A stretch of DNA of 41,484 nucleotides from Acidobacteriota bacterium (GTDB taxonomy: Bacteria > Acidobacteriota > Terriglobia > Acidiferrales > UBA7541): positions 1-41,484 of the forward strand of contig QHYR01000033.1 in the NCBI GenBank assembly GCA_003223315.1. Reading direction: 5' to 3'. The first letter of the stretch is position 1, and each line of letters begins with the position of its first letter. Shown one piece after another: positions 32,079 to 40,349 of this stretch. Both the position numbers and the translations under genes were made by a program. A model generated the notes under the pieces. The model was not told the DNA's origin and did no database searches. It saw only the letters and a program-made list of their open reading frames with translations.

Positions 32079-32300
32079 ATGTCAGTTTCCAAAGTACAGG
32101 TTGGTCAGGTGTGGAAAAAGGCAGGAAGCGAGGAGAGTTTCCTGGTGACCCGCCTGTATAGCGAGGCCCTCGCTACCTTCGCCGTCCTCCGTCCCGCCGG
32201 CAAGGAAACCGCCGCGCTGCTTCGCGTCAAGGTGATACGAAAAGGCGCCGCCCAGGCCCTCCCCGGCTTCTCTATGGCCCAGGATTCCGACGAATTCTAA
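32079..32300 (+). CDS. Small hypothetical protein
   Basis: A 73-aa frame: MSVSKVQVGQVWKKAGSEES, then FLVTRLYSEALATFAVLRPA, GKETAALLRVKVIRKG. It has the alternating strands of a small beta-barrel, no signal peptide and good codon use. Similar short proteins starting 'VxxGQxWKK' occur in many acidobacterial genomes, but I know no function. Its stop overlaps the stop of bshB1 by three bases (CTAA, 32297-32300), convergent. It probably uses the TTGACA element in the gap upstream. Confidence 0.65.
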   Translation: MSVSKVQVGQVWKKAGSEESFLVTRLYSEALATFAVLRPAGKETAALLRVKVIRKGAAQALPGFSMAQDSDEF

Positions 32301-33019
32301 ATCGACCGCACCGGCAGTTCCACCACGTCCTCGGCCTGCATCACTTCTTTCACCAAAAAAGGCTCGGCGTGCTCCACGCCGATCATCTCGCCGTAAAATC
32401 GCGCTACAAGATGCACTTCGTGCACCAGCCGGTCGAGCGGTAGATAGACCTTCGAGCGCCGCCGCTCGCGTCCCTTCGGCCGGAACTGCGAGCTATAGGC
32501 GAGGATTGCCTTGGTGCGCCGGGAAAACTCGCGCGATATATCCACCACAAAGGAAGGGCGCACGCTGCGATCATAGGTCGTCGAATACAGCACCTTGAAC
32601 GGCCGGTAGGCCTCGCCCTCTAATTCCAGCCGTTTCAACCCCGCCAGAAAGCAGCCCTCATAGCCCAGCCGGGATGCTGTGTAATGGTCGGGATGCCGCC
32701 CCTCCCAATACGGCAAGATCACGGTTCGCGGCCGCAACGCCCGGATTCGCCGCGCGATGGCCAGCTTGTATTCCATCTGCATCTCCAGGTGCGCATCGGG
32801 AAGGCCCAGGTTCTCGCGATGCGCGACGCCCAGGATGCGCGCCGCGGCGGCAGCCTCCTTCCGGCGCATCTCCACCGAGCCGCGAGTGCCCATCTCTCCT
32901 CCGGTCAAATCCAGGATTCCCACGGCATAGCCGCGGTGGGCCATCTTGATCAACGTGCCGCCGCAGGTGAGTTCCGCGTCATCGGGATGTGCGGCTATCG
33001 CCAACAGATCCAATTTCAT
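32297..33019 (-). CDS. bshB1: Bacillithiol biosynthesis deacetylase BshB1 (N-acetylglucosamine-malate deacetylase)
   Basis: A 240-aa LmbE-type zinc deacetylase. Landmarks: MKLDLLAIAAHPDDAELTC with the HPDD metal-site motif at 11-14, LDLTGGEMGTRGSVEMRRKE, LGLPDAHL, RPRTVILPYWEGRHPDHYTA with a second His-containing site, SYRPFKVLYSTTYD-like FKVLYSTTYDRSVRPSF and AILAYSSQFRP. Members deacetylate GlcNAc-malate in bacillithiol synthesis. The true start is ATG 33019 (AGGAGG upstream); the open frame extends to 33196. The other bsh genes are not in the window, so thiol identity is inferred. Divergent from the SDR gene. Confidence 0.93.
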   Translation of the reverse strand: MKLDLLAIAAHPDDAELTCGGTLIKMAHRGYAVGILDLTGGEMGTRGSVEMRRKEAAAAARILGVAHRENLGLPDAHLEMQMEYKLAIARRIRALRPRTVILPYWEGRHPDHYTASRLGYEGCFLAGLKRLELEGEAYRPFKVLYSTTYDRSVRPSFVVDISREFSRRTKAILAYSSQFRPKGRERRRSKVYLPLDRLVHEVHLVARFYGEMIGVEHAEPFLVKEVMQAEDVVELPVRSI

Positions 33020-33134
33020 TGCGCCTCCTGAATTTAGGCGGCCCGATTGTAACGCATGCGCTCTACACCGGCGCCTTATGCGAACGGCTCCCGCCCCGGG
33101 GTTCCTCGACTCTGTGTTAGATTGCTGCCTCGGC

Positions 33135-33866
33135 GTGAACCTCCAGGGACAAGTCGCTTTAGTTACCGGCGCAGGGCGCCGCATCGGACGCGCCATCGCT
33201 CTGCGTCTGGCGGCCGAGGGCGCTCGAATGGTCGTGCACTATCGCAATTCGCGATCCGAAGCCGAAGCGGTCGCCGCGGAAATCGTCCGCAGCGGCGGGG
33301 AGGCCGTTTGTATCCAAGCCGAACTGACCGGCACCGCGGAAATCAATCGCCTTTTCCAGGGGATTGAGCAGAGCTTCGGGCGTCTCGACATTCTGGTGAA
33401 CAACGCGGCAATCTTTGCCCCAACGCCGGTCGGCAGGACTCATGAAGCACAATGGGACGCCATCCTAGACACCAATCTGAAAGCACAGTTCTTTGCCGCG
33501 CAGTGTGCCGCGCCCCTGCTGGCGCAAAGTGGGCGCGGCCGGATCATCAATTTCGCTTCGCTTGGTGGCCTGCAGGCCTGGCCCAAGTACACGGCTTATA
33601 GCGTGTCGAAGGCGGGAGTGATCATGCTGACGCGCTGCCTGGCCCGCGCTCTTGCGCCAGCCGTCACCGTGAACGCCATCGCTCCCGGAACCATCTCGTT
33701 CCCCGAAGACGCGCCCGAGATTGCCGACCGCGCGATTCGCGGCGCTCCGTTGCGCCGCACCGGCTCCGCCGAAGACATTACCAATGCCGTGGTCTACTTA
33801 ATCGGCGCGGGATTCGTCACCGGCCAAGTTCTGGTTGTCGACGGCGGCTCGTCAATCCCGTCCTAG
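33135..33866 (+). CDS. SDR family oxidoreductase, pteridine-reductase-like
   Basis: A 243-aa NAD(P)H-dependent short-chain dehydrogenase. The cofactor motif is TGAGRRIG, which fits the pteridine reductase signature TG-x3-R-x-G better than the standard FabG TG-x3-G-x-G. NNAAIFAP follows, then the Ser in NFASLGGLQ and YSVSK (Tyr-x3-Lys). The C-terminal GFVTGQVLVVDGG is typical. I take GTG 33135 (VNLQGQVALVTGAG) as start because an upstream ATG (33078) would add an unrelated 19-residue tail; neither has a clear ribosome site. A dihydropteridine or folate-related reduction is possible, but a 3-oxoacyl-ACP or other reductase cannot be excluded. Confidence 0.85.
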   Translation: MNLQGQVALVTGAGRRIGRAIALRLAAEGARMVVHYRNSRSEAEAVAAEIVRSGGEAVCIQAELTGTAEINRLFQGIEQSFGRLDILVNNAAIFAPTPVGRTHEAQWDAILDTNLKAQFFAAQCAAPLLAQSGRGRIINFASLGGLQAWPKYTAYSVSKAGVIMLTRCLARALAPAVTVNAIAPGTISFPEDAPEIADRAIRGAPLRRTGSAEDITNAVVYLIGAGFVTGQVLVVDGGSSIPS

Positions 33867-33895
33867 ACGGGCGCCTTGAAAGGCCCTGGTATTCG

Positions 33896-34285
33896 TCAAA
33901 TTTCTCCGCGCACGAGCCGCGAAATCACCTGCCGGTCCGCGGGCAAAAAGTCGTAGCGCGGCAATTCCGTCCTCGGCGCCCATATAATTCGTTGGAACGC
34001 GAGGTTTCGCGGCGGGTCCTGGAGTGCGGCAGAGAGAAAGGAGATATGCACGGCCTCGCTCATCTCCGCATACCGATGTCGCACCATCTGTACCAAATCG
34101 CCGATATTCGGGGCGGCGCCCAGTTCCTCGCGTAACTCGCGCTCGAGCGCCTGGCGCGGCGTCTCGCTCGGACGCATTTTCCCGCCGGGAAACTCCCACT
34201 TGCCAGCAAAGATTCTGCCCGCCTGCCGCTGGCAGATCAGCACTCGGCCGTTCTGTTCGATGATCCCCGCCACCACGCGTATCAT
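33896..34285 (-). CDS. NUDIX hydrolase, MutT-like
   Basis: A 129-aa protein with a perfect Nudix box at 35-57 (G35, E41, RELREELG 49-56). Before it, VAGIIEQNGRVLICQRQA and GKWEFPGGK are typical of (8-oxo)-dGTP diphosphatases such as MutT. The true start is the ATG at 34285; the frame is open to 34555 but codes for a low-complexity upstream stretch. Ends PADRQVISRLVRGEI. It probably cleans oxidised nucleotides. Adjacent to the SDR gene, with convergent stops, and divergent from the NfeD gene. Confidence 0.92.
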   Translation of the reverse strand: MIRVVAGIIEQNGRVLICQRQAGRIFAGKWEFPGGKMRPSETPRQALERELREELGAAPNIGDLVQMVRHRYAEMSEAVHISFLSAALQDPPRNLAFQRIIWAPRTELPRYDFLPADRQVISRLVRGEI

Positions 34286-34323
34286 CGCGGTGACACTACC
34301 ATAGCTGCGAATGGAAGGCACTT

Positions 34324-34332
34324 TGGTACAAT
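34324..34332 (+). promoter_or_regulatory. Extended -10 element for the nfeD-slipin operon
   Basis: TGGTACAAT (34324-34332) fits an extended -10 (TG-n-TAtAAT with one mismatch). No -35 is evident. Transcription would begin near 34339, ~138 bases before the NfeD ATG. Confidence 0.4.
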
Positions 34333-34476
34333 GAGGCCGGAATGTACTGCCGCTGCGTTCCGGCTGATGCGCTTGCGGTCCCGCTGACTCCGCAAGGTCA
34401 TTTCTGTTTTTTGGTTTCGTCCCTGGCTTATGTGTCTTCACACCCGATCGCGAATCCGCAGCGAACGGTCGCCAGC

Positions 34477-35838
34477 ATGATGCGTCTGGTCTCCATGATT
34501 CTGGCGCTGCTATTCGCTTTTGGCGCCGCCGCGAGCGCACAGACGAGCCGCGCATCAGATTCGGCGGCGCGGCCGCGGGTCGTCGAATTGAGGATCGGCG
34601 ATGAAGTCGAGCCGATCATGGCCGAATACATCGATGGCGGCATCAGCGATGCGGCTAAGCAGCATGCCAGCTTGATCTTGATCACCATGGATACGCCCGG
34701 CGGCCTGGGAACGTCGATGGAAGATATCATCCAGCACATTCTCTCTTCACCGGTGCCTGTGGTCGTCTACGTCTCTCCGGCCGGCGCGCGCGGTGCCTCA
34801 GCAGGATTTTTTATTCTTCTCTCGGCCGATGTGGCCGCCATGGCTCCCGGAACGCACGCCGGCGCGGCCTCGCCCCTGATTGCTGTGGGCGGCATTCCTT
34901 TGAATGTAGACGAGACACTGAAGAAAAAAATCCTGAACGATGCCAGCGCGTTTCTGCGCAGTTACGCCGGAAAGCGGGGGCGCAACGTGCAGATTGCGGA
35001 GACGGCGGTTACCGATGGCAAGGCTTTCACGGAAACCGAAGCGCTCAACGACAAGCTCGTGGATCTTGTTGCCAACTCGCCGGAGGATTTGTTCTCCAAG
35101 CTCAACGGGCAGACGATCAAGCGATTTGACGGCTCGGAAACGCGCCTCAGCCTGGACAATCCCGAAATCGTAACCATGCAAATGTCCGCCCGACAGCGCT
35201 TTCTGGCGCGCATCGTGCAGCCCGACGTCTTTTTCATTCTGCTGATCTCCGGCGTGCTCGGCCTGTACGTCGAATTCACGCATCCGGGCATGATCGCCCC
35301 GGGAGTGATCGGCGCAATCGCTCTGGTTTTGGCGCTGTTCGCGATGCACATTCTTCCGGTAAACTTTGCGGGCCTGCTTTTGATCATCGTGGCGCTGGGC
35401 TTGTTTATTTTGGAGGCGAAGTACACCAGCCACGGTGTTCTGGCCGCCGGCGGCGTCATCGCCATGCTGCTGGGCGCGTTTATGCTGATCCGCTCGCCGC
35501 TCACGGGGGCCGGCGTCAGCTTCGGCGTGGCGCTCGGGGTGACTGCGCCCGCCGCGGTAGTCACGATCTTTCTCATGCGCTTGGTACTGCGTTCGCGCGA
35601 CTGGAAGCAGTCGACTGGAGCGGAGCAACTGGTGGGCGTGCAGGCCGAAGTTACCGAAGCCATTGCGCCCGTGGGCGGCGACGCAGCGCCTGCGTCATTT
35701 CAAGGCATGGTGCGCTTGCGTGGAGAGCTCTGGCGGGCGGTGGCCCCGGTAGCCATTCCGGCGGGCGCGCAGGTGCGAGTCGTGCGGGTCTCGGGACTGA
35801 CGGTGCACGTCACGCCTGCGGAATCGGCCGCACGCTGA
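34477..35838 (+). CDS. NfeD family membrane serine protease
   Basis: A 453-aa protein; start MMRLVSMIL with signal/anchor ILALLFAFGAAASAQ. Residues ~35-230 are a ClpP-like domain: ITMDTPGGLGTSMEDIIQHI, VYVSPAGARGASAGFFILLS with the candidate nucleophile Ser in GASAGF, and AAMAPGTHAGAASPL. A second half has four to five membrane segments (FFILLISGVLGLYVEF, GVIGAIALVLALFAMHI, FAGLLLIIVALGLFILEAKY, VLAAGGVIAMLLGAFMLI, ...). A C-terminal NfeD OB-like domain (GVQAEVTEAIAPVGG, GMVRLRGELWRAVAP) follows. Archaeal homologues cut stomatin C-termini; a slipin gene follows here after 65 bases. The frame is open from 34342 but the earlier part does not look like NfeD. Confidence 0.9.
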   Translation: MMRLVSMILALLFAFGAAASAQTSRASDSAARPRVVELRIGDEVEPIMAEYIDGGISDAAKQHASLILITMDTPGGLGTSMEDIIQHILSSPVPVVVYVSPAGARGASAGFFILLSADVAAMAPGTHAGAASPLIAVGGIPLNVDETLKKKILNDASAFLRSYAGKRGRNVQIAETAVTDGKAFTETEALNDKLVDLVANSPEDLFSKLNGQTIKRFDGSETRLSLDNPEIVTMQMSARQRFLARIVQPDVFFILLISGVLGLYVEFTHPGMIAPGVIGAIALVLALFAMHILPVNFAGLLLIIVALGLFILEAKYTSHGVLAAGGVIAMLLGAFMLIRSPLTGAGVSFGVALGVTAPAAVVTIFLMRLVLRSRDWKQSTGAEQLVGVQAEVTEAIAPVGGDAAPASFQGMVRLRGELWRAVAPVAIPAGAQVRVVRVSGLTVHVTPAESAAR

Positions 35839-35903
35839 TATGATCGCGTGGAGCGTTGAGAAGCACCACTCGCGGCTTTTGTTGCCTGCACAAGGAGACG
35901 ATC

Positions 35904-36674
35904 ATGGACTTCAGCTTCACTGGGCCGCTCATTGCCATAATCATCTTCCTGATCTGGTTCTGGAACTCTCTCTACGTCATCAAGGAGTGGGAGCGTGGAG
36001 TCGTTTTGCGTCTCGGACGCATGTTGCCCGACGCCAAGCCGGCCGGGCTGCGCCTGGTTTTCTGGCCGATCGAGACTCTCTATCGCATCTCGTTGCGCAT
36101 CGAAACTCTTGACGTGCCCGCGCAGGACATCATCACGCGCGATAACGTTTCCGTCAAAGTAAACGCGGTGTGCTATTTCCGCGTGGTGGACGCGAACCTG
36201 GCGCTTTCTCAGGTGCAGAACTACCTCTACGCCACATCGCAGAAAGCGCAAACGACGATTCGCAGCATTGTGGGCCAATTTGAGCTCGACGAAATCCTCG
36301 CCGAACGCGAAAAGGTAAACGCCAAGCTGCAAATCATCCTTGACCAGGACACCGAGCCCTGGGGTATTAAGGTAACCAAAGTGGAAGTGAAGCAAGTTGA
36401 CATCCCGGAGCAGATGCAGCGGGCCATCGCGCGCCAGGCGGAAGCCGAACGCGAGCGGCGCGCCAAGATCATCCATGCTGAGGGCGAAATGCAAGCATCC
36501 GCGAAGCTCGCCGAAGCCGCCGGCGTGCTGGAGACTCAGCCCGCTGCCATTCAGCTCCGCTACCTCCAGACGCTGACGGAAATCGGGGCGGAGAAAAACA
36601 CCACCATCATTTTTCCGATCCCCATCGACATCATCAATGCTTGGGTGAAGAAGTCACTCGAGCCGGGGCGCTGA
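35904..36674 (+). CDS. Slipin/stomatin family SPFH protein
   Basis: A 256-aa protein; ATG 35904 is preceded by AAGGAGACGATC. An N-terminal membrane segment (PLIAIIIFLIWFWNSLYVI) is followed by the SPFH domain: EWERGVVLRLGRMLPDAKPA, RISLRIETLDVPAQDIITRD, NVSVKVNAVCYFRVVDANLA, and a charged helix QMQRAIARQAEAERERRAKI with the typical AEGEMQASAKLAEAAGV repeat region. SPFH proteins form membrane microdomain scaffolds. The upstream NfeD protease is the usual partner. Ends at TGA 36672-36674, overlapping the start of the next gene. Confidence 0.95.
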   Translation: MDFSFTGPLIAIIIFLIWFWNSLYVIKEWERGVVLRLGRMLPDAKPAGLRLVFWPIETLYRISLRIETLDVPAQDIITRDNVSVKVNAVCYFRVVDANLALSQVQNYLYATSQKAQTTIRSIVGQFELDEILAEREKVNAKLQIILDQDTEPWGIKVTKVEVKQVDIPEQMQRAIARQAEAERERRAKIIHAEGEMQASAKLAEAAGVLETQPAAIQLRYLQTLTEIGAEKNTTIIFPIPIDIINAWVKKSLEPGR

Positions 36675-37324
36675 TGGCAGCAGGGCATCGCCGAGGTCGC
36701 GATTGGGTGCTCGGAGGACGCCATCTCGCCGGCATCTTCGTCTTGCTCGTCGTATCATTCGGGATGGTGTTTACCCTCGGTTACCTCCTCGGACGCAATC
36801 AATACGATGCGCAGCTCCGCGCAGCTGCGAGCACTATTCCCGTCAAACCAGACAGCGTGAGCGATAAGCCGGTGAAGGCAAGCCGCGGTCCGGCTGATCC
36901 TGATAAACTCGAGAAGCCGCTCGCGCCTGCGGATTGGGATTTTTATCATTCCGCGGAACCGGCAAAGCCCGCCGAGCCCATGCCCGAGTCACCGAAATCC
37001 GTGGTGCCTAGCCGCGCGAACGGGCCCGCGGCAGGCAAGTCCGCTTTCCGCATCGGCTCCGCGCGATCAAACACGAGATCGCTGAATCCGCCAGCCGTCC
37101 CTAGGGGCGCCGTCGTTTTGCAGATCGCGGCCATGGCCCGCCAGGCCGACGCCGTTGCGTTGGCGCAGGCATTACAGCGCAAGAAATTCCCCGCCTTCGT
37201 GCTGCCGCCCGGCGCCGGCCGTTATTATCGCGTGCGAGTCGGACCGTATACCGACGCGCAATCCGCCGATCTCGCGCGGCAGAAACTTGAGAGTCAAGGT
37301 TTCAAGGCCATCACCCGCCGTTGA
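36674..37324 (+). CDS. SPOR domain protein, single-pass membrane
   Basis: A 216-aa protein whose ATG shares the A of the slipin TGA (TGATG), so it is translationally coupled. N-terminal membrane helix LAGIFVLLVVSFGMVFTLGY; residues ~50-145 are a Pro/Ala/Ser-rich linker with DSVSDKPVKASRGPADP and KSVVPSRANGPAAG; residues ~145-216 form a SPOR domain (AVVLQIAAMARQADAVALAQ, ALQRKKFPAFVLPPGAGRYY, RVRVGPYTDAQSADLARQKL). SPOR domains bind denuded peptidoglycan at the septum. It is third in the nfeD-slipin-SPOR-lnt chain, and its end overlaps lnt. Confidence 0.9.
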   Translation: MAAGHRRGRDWVLGGRHLAGIFVLLVVSFGMVFTLGYLLGRNQYDAQLRAAASTIPVKPDSVSDKPVKASRGPADPDKLEKPLAPADWDFYHSAEPAKPAEPMPESPKSVVPSRANGPAAGKSAFRIGSARSNTRSLNPPAVPRGAVVLQIAAMARQADAVALAQALQRKKFPAFVLPPGAGRYYRVRVGPYTDAQSADLARQKLESQGFKAITRR

Positions 37325-38942
37325 CGCGGGCCGCTCGACGGGGGCACCGGAGCGAGGCCAAAGTAGCGCGCAAACGCGCCCCTCTGCGCAAACCCGCCCC
37401 TTTGCCCAAATCCTTCCGCGGAAATTGCGCCTCTTGCTTTCCTTCGTTTCCGGCGTCTTGCTGGCCCTGGCCTTCCCCAATTTCAATCTGCCGCTTCTGG
37501 CATGGATTGCGGTTGCTGTACTGATCATCGCCTCGCTCGAAGGAGGCCTGGGCGAAGCGGCCCTCCGTGGTTTGCTTTTTGGCGTCGCGTTTTATCTTTT
37601 CTCCACTCCGTGGATCTATACGGTCATGCGCCAGTATGGGCCGTTGCCAGCGTGGGAAGCCGCCGGGGTGATGGCGTTGATGATTCTGGCGGCATCGCCT
37701 TACTTCGTGGCGTTCACGCTCTGTGTTACCTGGATCGCCCGTCGCGATAAGAACCTCGCGCTATTCGCCGCGCCATTTCTTTGGACCGCTCTCGAACTCG
37801 CACGGTCGCGCATGCCCGACATTGCCTTCCCTTGGGAACTCCTCGGCTATTCCGCCGCGGGCAATCTGGCGCTGGCGCAATTGACGGCGATCACCGGAAT
37901 TTACGGCCTATCCTTTGTTGTGGCCGCATATAACGCGGCCGTAGTCTGGCTGATCGGCTCCTTCATCGGCTTGCGCGGCCAGAGGCCACGGCGCTTTCCT
38001 GTCGCCGTACTGGCCGCCTTCAGCGCGCTCGTCCTTGCCGCCGCGCTCATAGGTCCCCGATTTGTCCCCGCAGCTCACGCTTCGCAGGTCGCCCATCTGG
38101 TGCAAACGGACTTGCCACAGTCGATGGAGTACCCGGCCAATTGGGATGCTGTTCATGCCGGGGACATGTCTGAACTCGATCGCATCAGCATCGCAGCGGG
38201 GCAGAAGGATCCCGGGCTCGTCGTCTGGCCCGAAGTTCCCGCACCTTTTTCGCTCCGCCAGACGGATTTCGCCCGTCGTGCGCAGGAGATCGCGCGCGAT
38301 TCCGAAAGCAATTTCCTGCTCGGCGTGGTGGGCTGGGAACCCGGTCCAGACGGCCGGCTCGCCGCCTACAACAGCGCGGCCCTGCTTGATCTCCAGGGCC
38401 GCGAGGAATTTCAGTACAATAAGATTCACTTAGTCCCCTTCAGCGAATACGTGCCTTGGCGCGACTTCTTCTGGTTCGCCAAGAATCTCACGGGACTTGC
38501 GGGCGACTTTCGCCATGGCACACGCTACGCTGTAGGGGACTTGCCTGGCGGGCATTTCAGCACTTTTATCTGTTACGAGGCAGTATTTCCAAACGAGGTC
38601 CGGCGGTTTGTCTTAAACGGCGCAAACCTGCTGATCAATCTCTCGAATGATGGGTGGTTCGGGCGCTCCGCGGCGCCCGCACAGCATCTGCAGATGGCCC
38701 GCGTCCGGGCCGTGGAACATCGCCGCTGGCTGCTGCGCGATACGAATAACGGCTTCACCGTTTCGGTGGATCCTTACGGGCGCATCGTCGCCAGCCTGGC
38801 CCCGGATATCCGCGGAGAGTTGGATGCTCCTTACGCGTTTCGCAGCGATAAGACGATCTACACGCGCTGGGGCGATTGGCTGCCCGGAATGTGCGTCGTA
38901 ATCAGTCTCGCTTTGCTGCTCCTGGCATGGGTGCGCAGGTAG
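37287..38942 (+). CDS. lnt: Apolipoprotein N-acyltransferase
   Basis: An inner-membrane enzyme that adds the third acyl chain to lipoproteins. About six N-terminal membrane segments (LRLLLSFVSGVLLALAFPNF, AWIAVAVLIIASLEGG, ...) precede the nitrilase-like catalytic domain: Glu in VVWPEVPAPF, Lys in YNKIHLVPFSEYVP, and Cys in STFICYEAVFP, the usual E-K-C triad. Another C-terminal membrane helix (MCVVISLALLLLAW) ends it. The start is uncertain: I chose TTG 37287, but TTG 37425 or 37434 just before the first membrane helix are possible and no good ribosome site is visible. The 18-base tandem repeats at 37365-37418 fall inside the extra N-terminus. In lipid-related Acidobacteriota, lnt is often close to prfB, as here. 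Confidence 0.92.
   Translation: MRVKVSRPSPAVDAGRSTGAPERGQSSAQTRPSAQTRPFAQILPRKLRLLLSFVSGVLLALAFPNFNLPLLAWIAVAVLIIASLEGGLGEAALRGLLFGVAFYLFSTPWIYTVMRQYGPLPAWEAAGVMALMILAASPYFVAFTLCVTWIARRDKNLALFAAPFLWTALELARSRMPDIAFPWELLGYSAAGNLALAQLTAITGIYGLSFVVAAYNAAVVWLIGSFIGLRGQRPRRFPVAVLAAFSALVLAAALIGPRFVPAAHASQVAHLVQTDLPQSMEYPANWDAVHAGDMSELDRISIAAGQKDPGLVVWPEVPAPFSLRQTDFARRAQEIARDSESNFLLGVVGWEPGPDGRLAAYNSAALLDLQGREEFQYNKIHLVPFSEYVPWRDFFWFAKNLTGLAGDFRHGTRYAVGDLPGGHFSTFICYEAVFPNEVRRFVLNGANLLINLSNDGWFGRSAAPAQHLQMARVRAVEHRRWLLRDTNNGFTVSVDPYGRIVASLAPDIRGELDAPYAFRSDKTIYTRWGDWLPGMCVVISLALLLLAWVRR
37365..37418 (+). repeat. Three imperfect 18-base tandem repeats
   Basis: Units AGCGCGCAAACGCGCCCC, TCTGCGCAAACCCGCCCC and TTTGCCCAAATCCTTCCG. 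In the lnt frame they encode SAQTRP, SAQTRP and FAQILP, ending just before the first membrane helix. They sit right after the SPOR stop and before any safe lnt start. Confidence 0.6.
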
Positions 38943-39052
38943 AAACGATCACGCCATCCGCATTCTCCGTGCCCCTCCGCGAAAATGCCAGCCACTACTT
39001 TCGGGCAGGTGATTCTTCGGTTGCCAAGTGGCGCTGGGTCCGGCATATGGCG

Positions 39053-39550
39053 TTACAGCAGGCCCAGCCATGCGAACAGCCCGGCAACGATTGCCACTAG
39101 GACGAGGACACCAAGAGCAAATGCAATCTTCCGTTTCCCAGAACCCGTTGCCGTCATATTCTTTAGCAACTCGCGTTCCTGCGCCTCGCGGCTCGCGTGC
39201 ATCAACCATTCGTTCAGGGTGATCTGTTCCGCGCTCTCGATGTTATCGAAGCGAATGCCCATTCCCTCATTGCTGATCGAATAGATGACCTTGCCTTCGC
39301 TCTGGAACCTCTTGCCTCTGGCCATGGCTGTCAGTTTGACAATCGTTCCGGGATTAAACGGCGTGGGGGTCCTCACATGACAACCGGAGTGGCTAAGATT
39401 AGCGGTCTTGGATATGACCTGTTGGCCTGATTTGCGGTCTACGACTTCGACCGCTGCGACGAAGCTATAACGAAGTCCCGCGCGCTGGGGGTACCAGGTG
39501 CTGGTTTCCGCGATTACGTCGGTCCCCTGAGAACGAGCCTCACGGGTCAT
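39053..39550 (-). CDS. PilZ domain protein with C-terminal membrane anchor
   Basis: A 165-aa protein; ATG 39550 is preferred over 39571 because AAGG lies ~10 bases upstream, though either is possible. Residues ~15-110 are PilZ-like: RAGLRYSFVAAVEVVDRKSG, ISKTANLSHSGCHVRT with the N-x-S-x-x-G motif, GTIVKLTAMARGKRFQSEG, GMGIRFDNIES. The classical N-terminal R-x3-R is represented only loosely (RAGLR), so c-di-GMP binding is less sure. A single C-terminal membrane helix (IAFALGVLVLVAIVAGLFAW) follows, giving a tail-anchored topology. Convergent with lnt. It differs from the REC-PilZ protein at 7926-8591. Confidence 0.85.
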   Translation of the reverse strand: MTREARSQGTDVIAETSTWYPQRAGLRYSFVAAVEVVDRKSGQQVISKTANLSHSGCHVRTPTPFNPGTIVKLTAMARGKRFQSEGKVIYSISNEGMGIRFDNIESAEQITLNEWLMHASREAQERELLKNMTATGSGKRKIAFALGVLVLVAIVAGLFAWLGLL

Positions 39551-39920
39551 AAATCGGCGCCTTCGCTCCATTAAGGGCCGGTTGGGTTGCGGGGCAGGCC
39601 CTTAGCTCGATCGTAAATAGACCTGCTGAAGGGTTCAAGAGGCAAATGCCAACGCTATAGCGGAACTGTAATACGGCATGTCACCTATTGTGCAGACAAA
39701 AACATCAGGGTAGGTACATACTGCGGCATACGAGTAGCCTCCCGGCACACTCCTCCTTGCCGCTGGAGCGACGTCCATACGGGCGGGCTGTCGTTATCGC
39801 TTGTTTGTGGACTGTGGTCTCGTTACCAATCTGCCCGGGACAATGTTCTTTCGATCAGTTGCCTCTCGCGGGCGGAATGCTAGGCGAAGGCACTTGCATT
39901 TGGCAGCAGGGGGAGCATCG
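39551..39920. other. Intergenic stretch (370 bases), divergent
   Basis: Between the PilZ gene (minus) and the response regulator (plus). TTGTGC then TAGGTA (17 apart, near 39687-39715) could be a weak plus-strand promoter. No gene, repeat or hairpin was convincing. Confidence 0.35.
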
Positions 39921-40349
39921 GTGGGCTTACGGAGGCGAATACTTCTTGTAGACGACGTTCCCATGGTGCGAACGACGATTCGTTCGTTTCTGGAGCCGTA
40001 TTCGTTTCAAATATGCGGTGAGGCTACGGATGGGGAAGAAGCTATAGAGAAGGTGAGAGCGCTAAGACCGGATATCGTACTTCTTGATATCAACATGCCG
40101 GTAATGAACGGCGTGCGGGCTGCCTGCGAGATACGGCGAATTGCGCCTGCAACAAAGATTGTCTTCCTAACCGCCCATGCTATCCCTACAGTCGTGCATA
40201 ACATCCTGCCGTGGGCAGATGGGTTTGTCTCGAAAGGAAGAGCCGACCGCGAATTGATCCCTCTGCTCAGCCGCCTCGCTATGACCGCGCGTGATGCGAC
40301 CGAAGAAAAACTCATTGGCCGAAAGGGAAGCCATGGGCCCAAGGGGTAG
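39921..40349 (+). CDS. Single-domain response regulator
   Basis: A 142-aa protein; GTG 39921 is chosen because AGGGGGAG lies five bases upstream and the receiver begins directly (VGLRRRILLVDD). The receiver is complete: D11-D12, phospho-acceptor D56 (IVLLDINMP), Thr in VFLTAHA, Lys in FVSKGRADRE. A short charged tail (MTARDATEEKLIGRKGS) replaces any output domain, so it is CheY-like, probably acting by protein contact or in a phosphorelay. No kinase is adjacent. It lies 193 bases upstream of prfB. Confidence 0.85.
   Translation: MGLRRRILLVDDVPMVRTTIRSFLEPYSFQICGEATDGEEAIEKVRALRPDIVLLDINMPVMNGVRAACEIRRIAPATKIVFLTAHAIPTVVHNILPWADGFVSKGRADRELIPLLSRLAMTARDATEEKLIGRKGSHGPKG

Noticed and set aside
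33020-33196. Upstream extension of bshB1 to 33196
   Set aside because: The ATG at 33019 has AGGAGG and matches the family N-terminus; the extension is antisense to the SDR start region.
34798-35628. Minus-strand frames over the NfeD gene
   Set aside because: Antisense to a gene with a clear protease and membrane domain layout.
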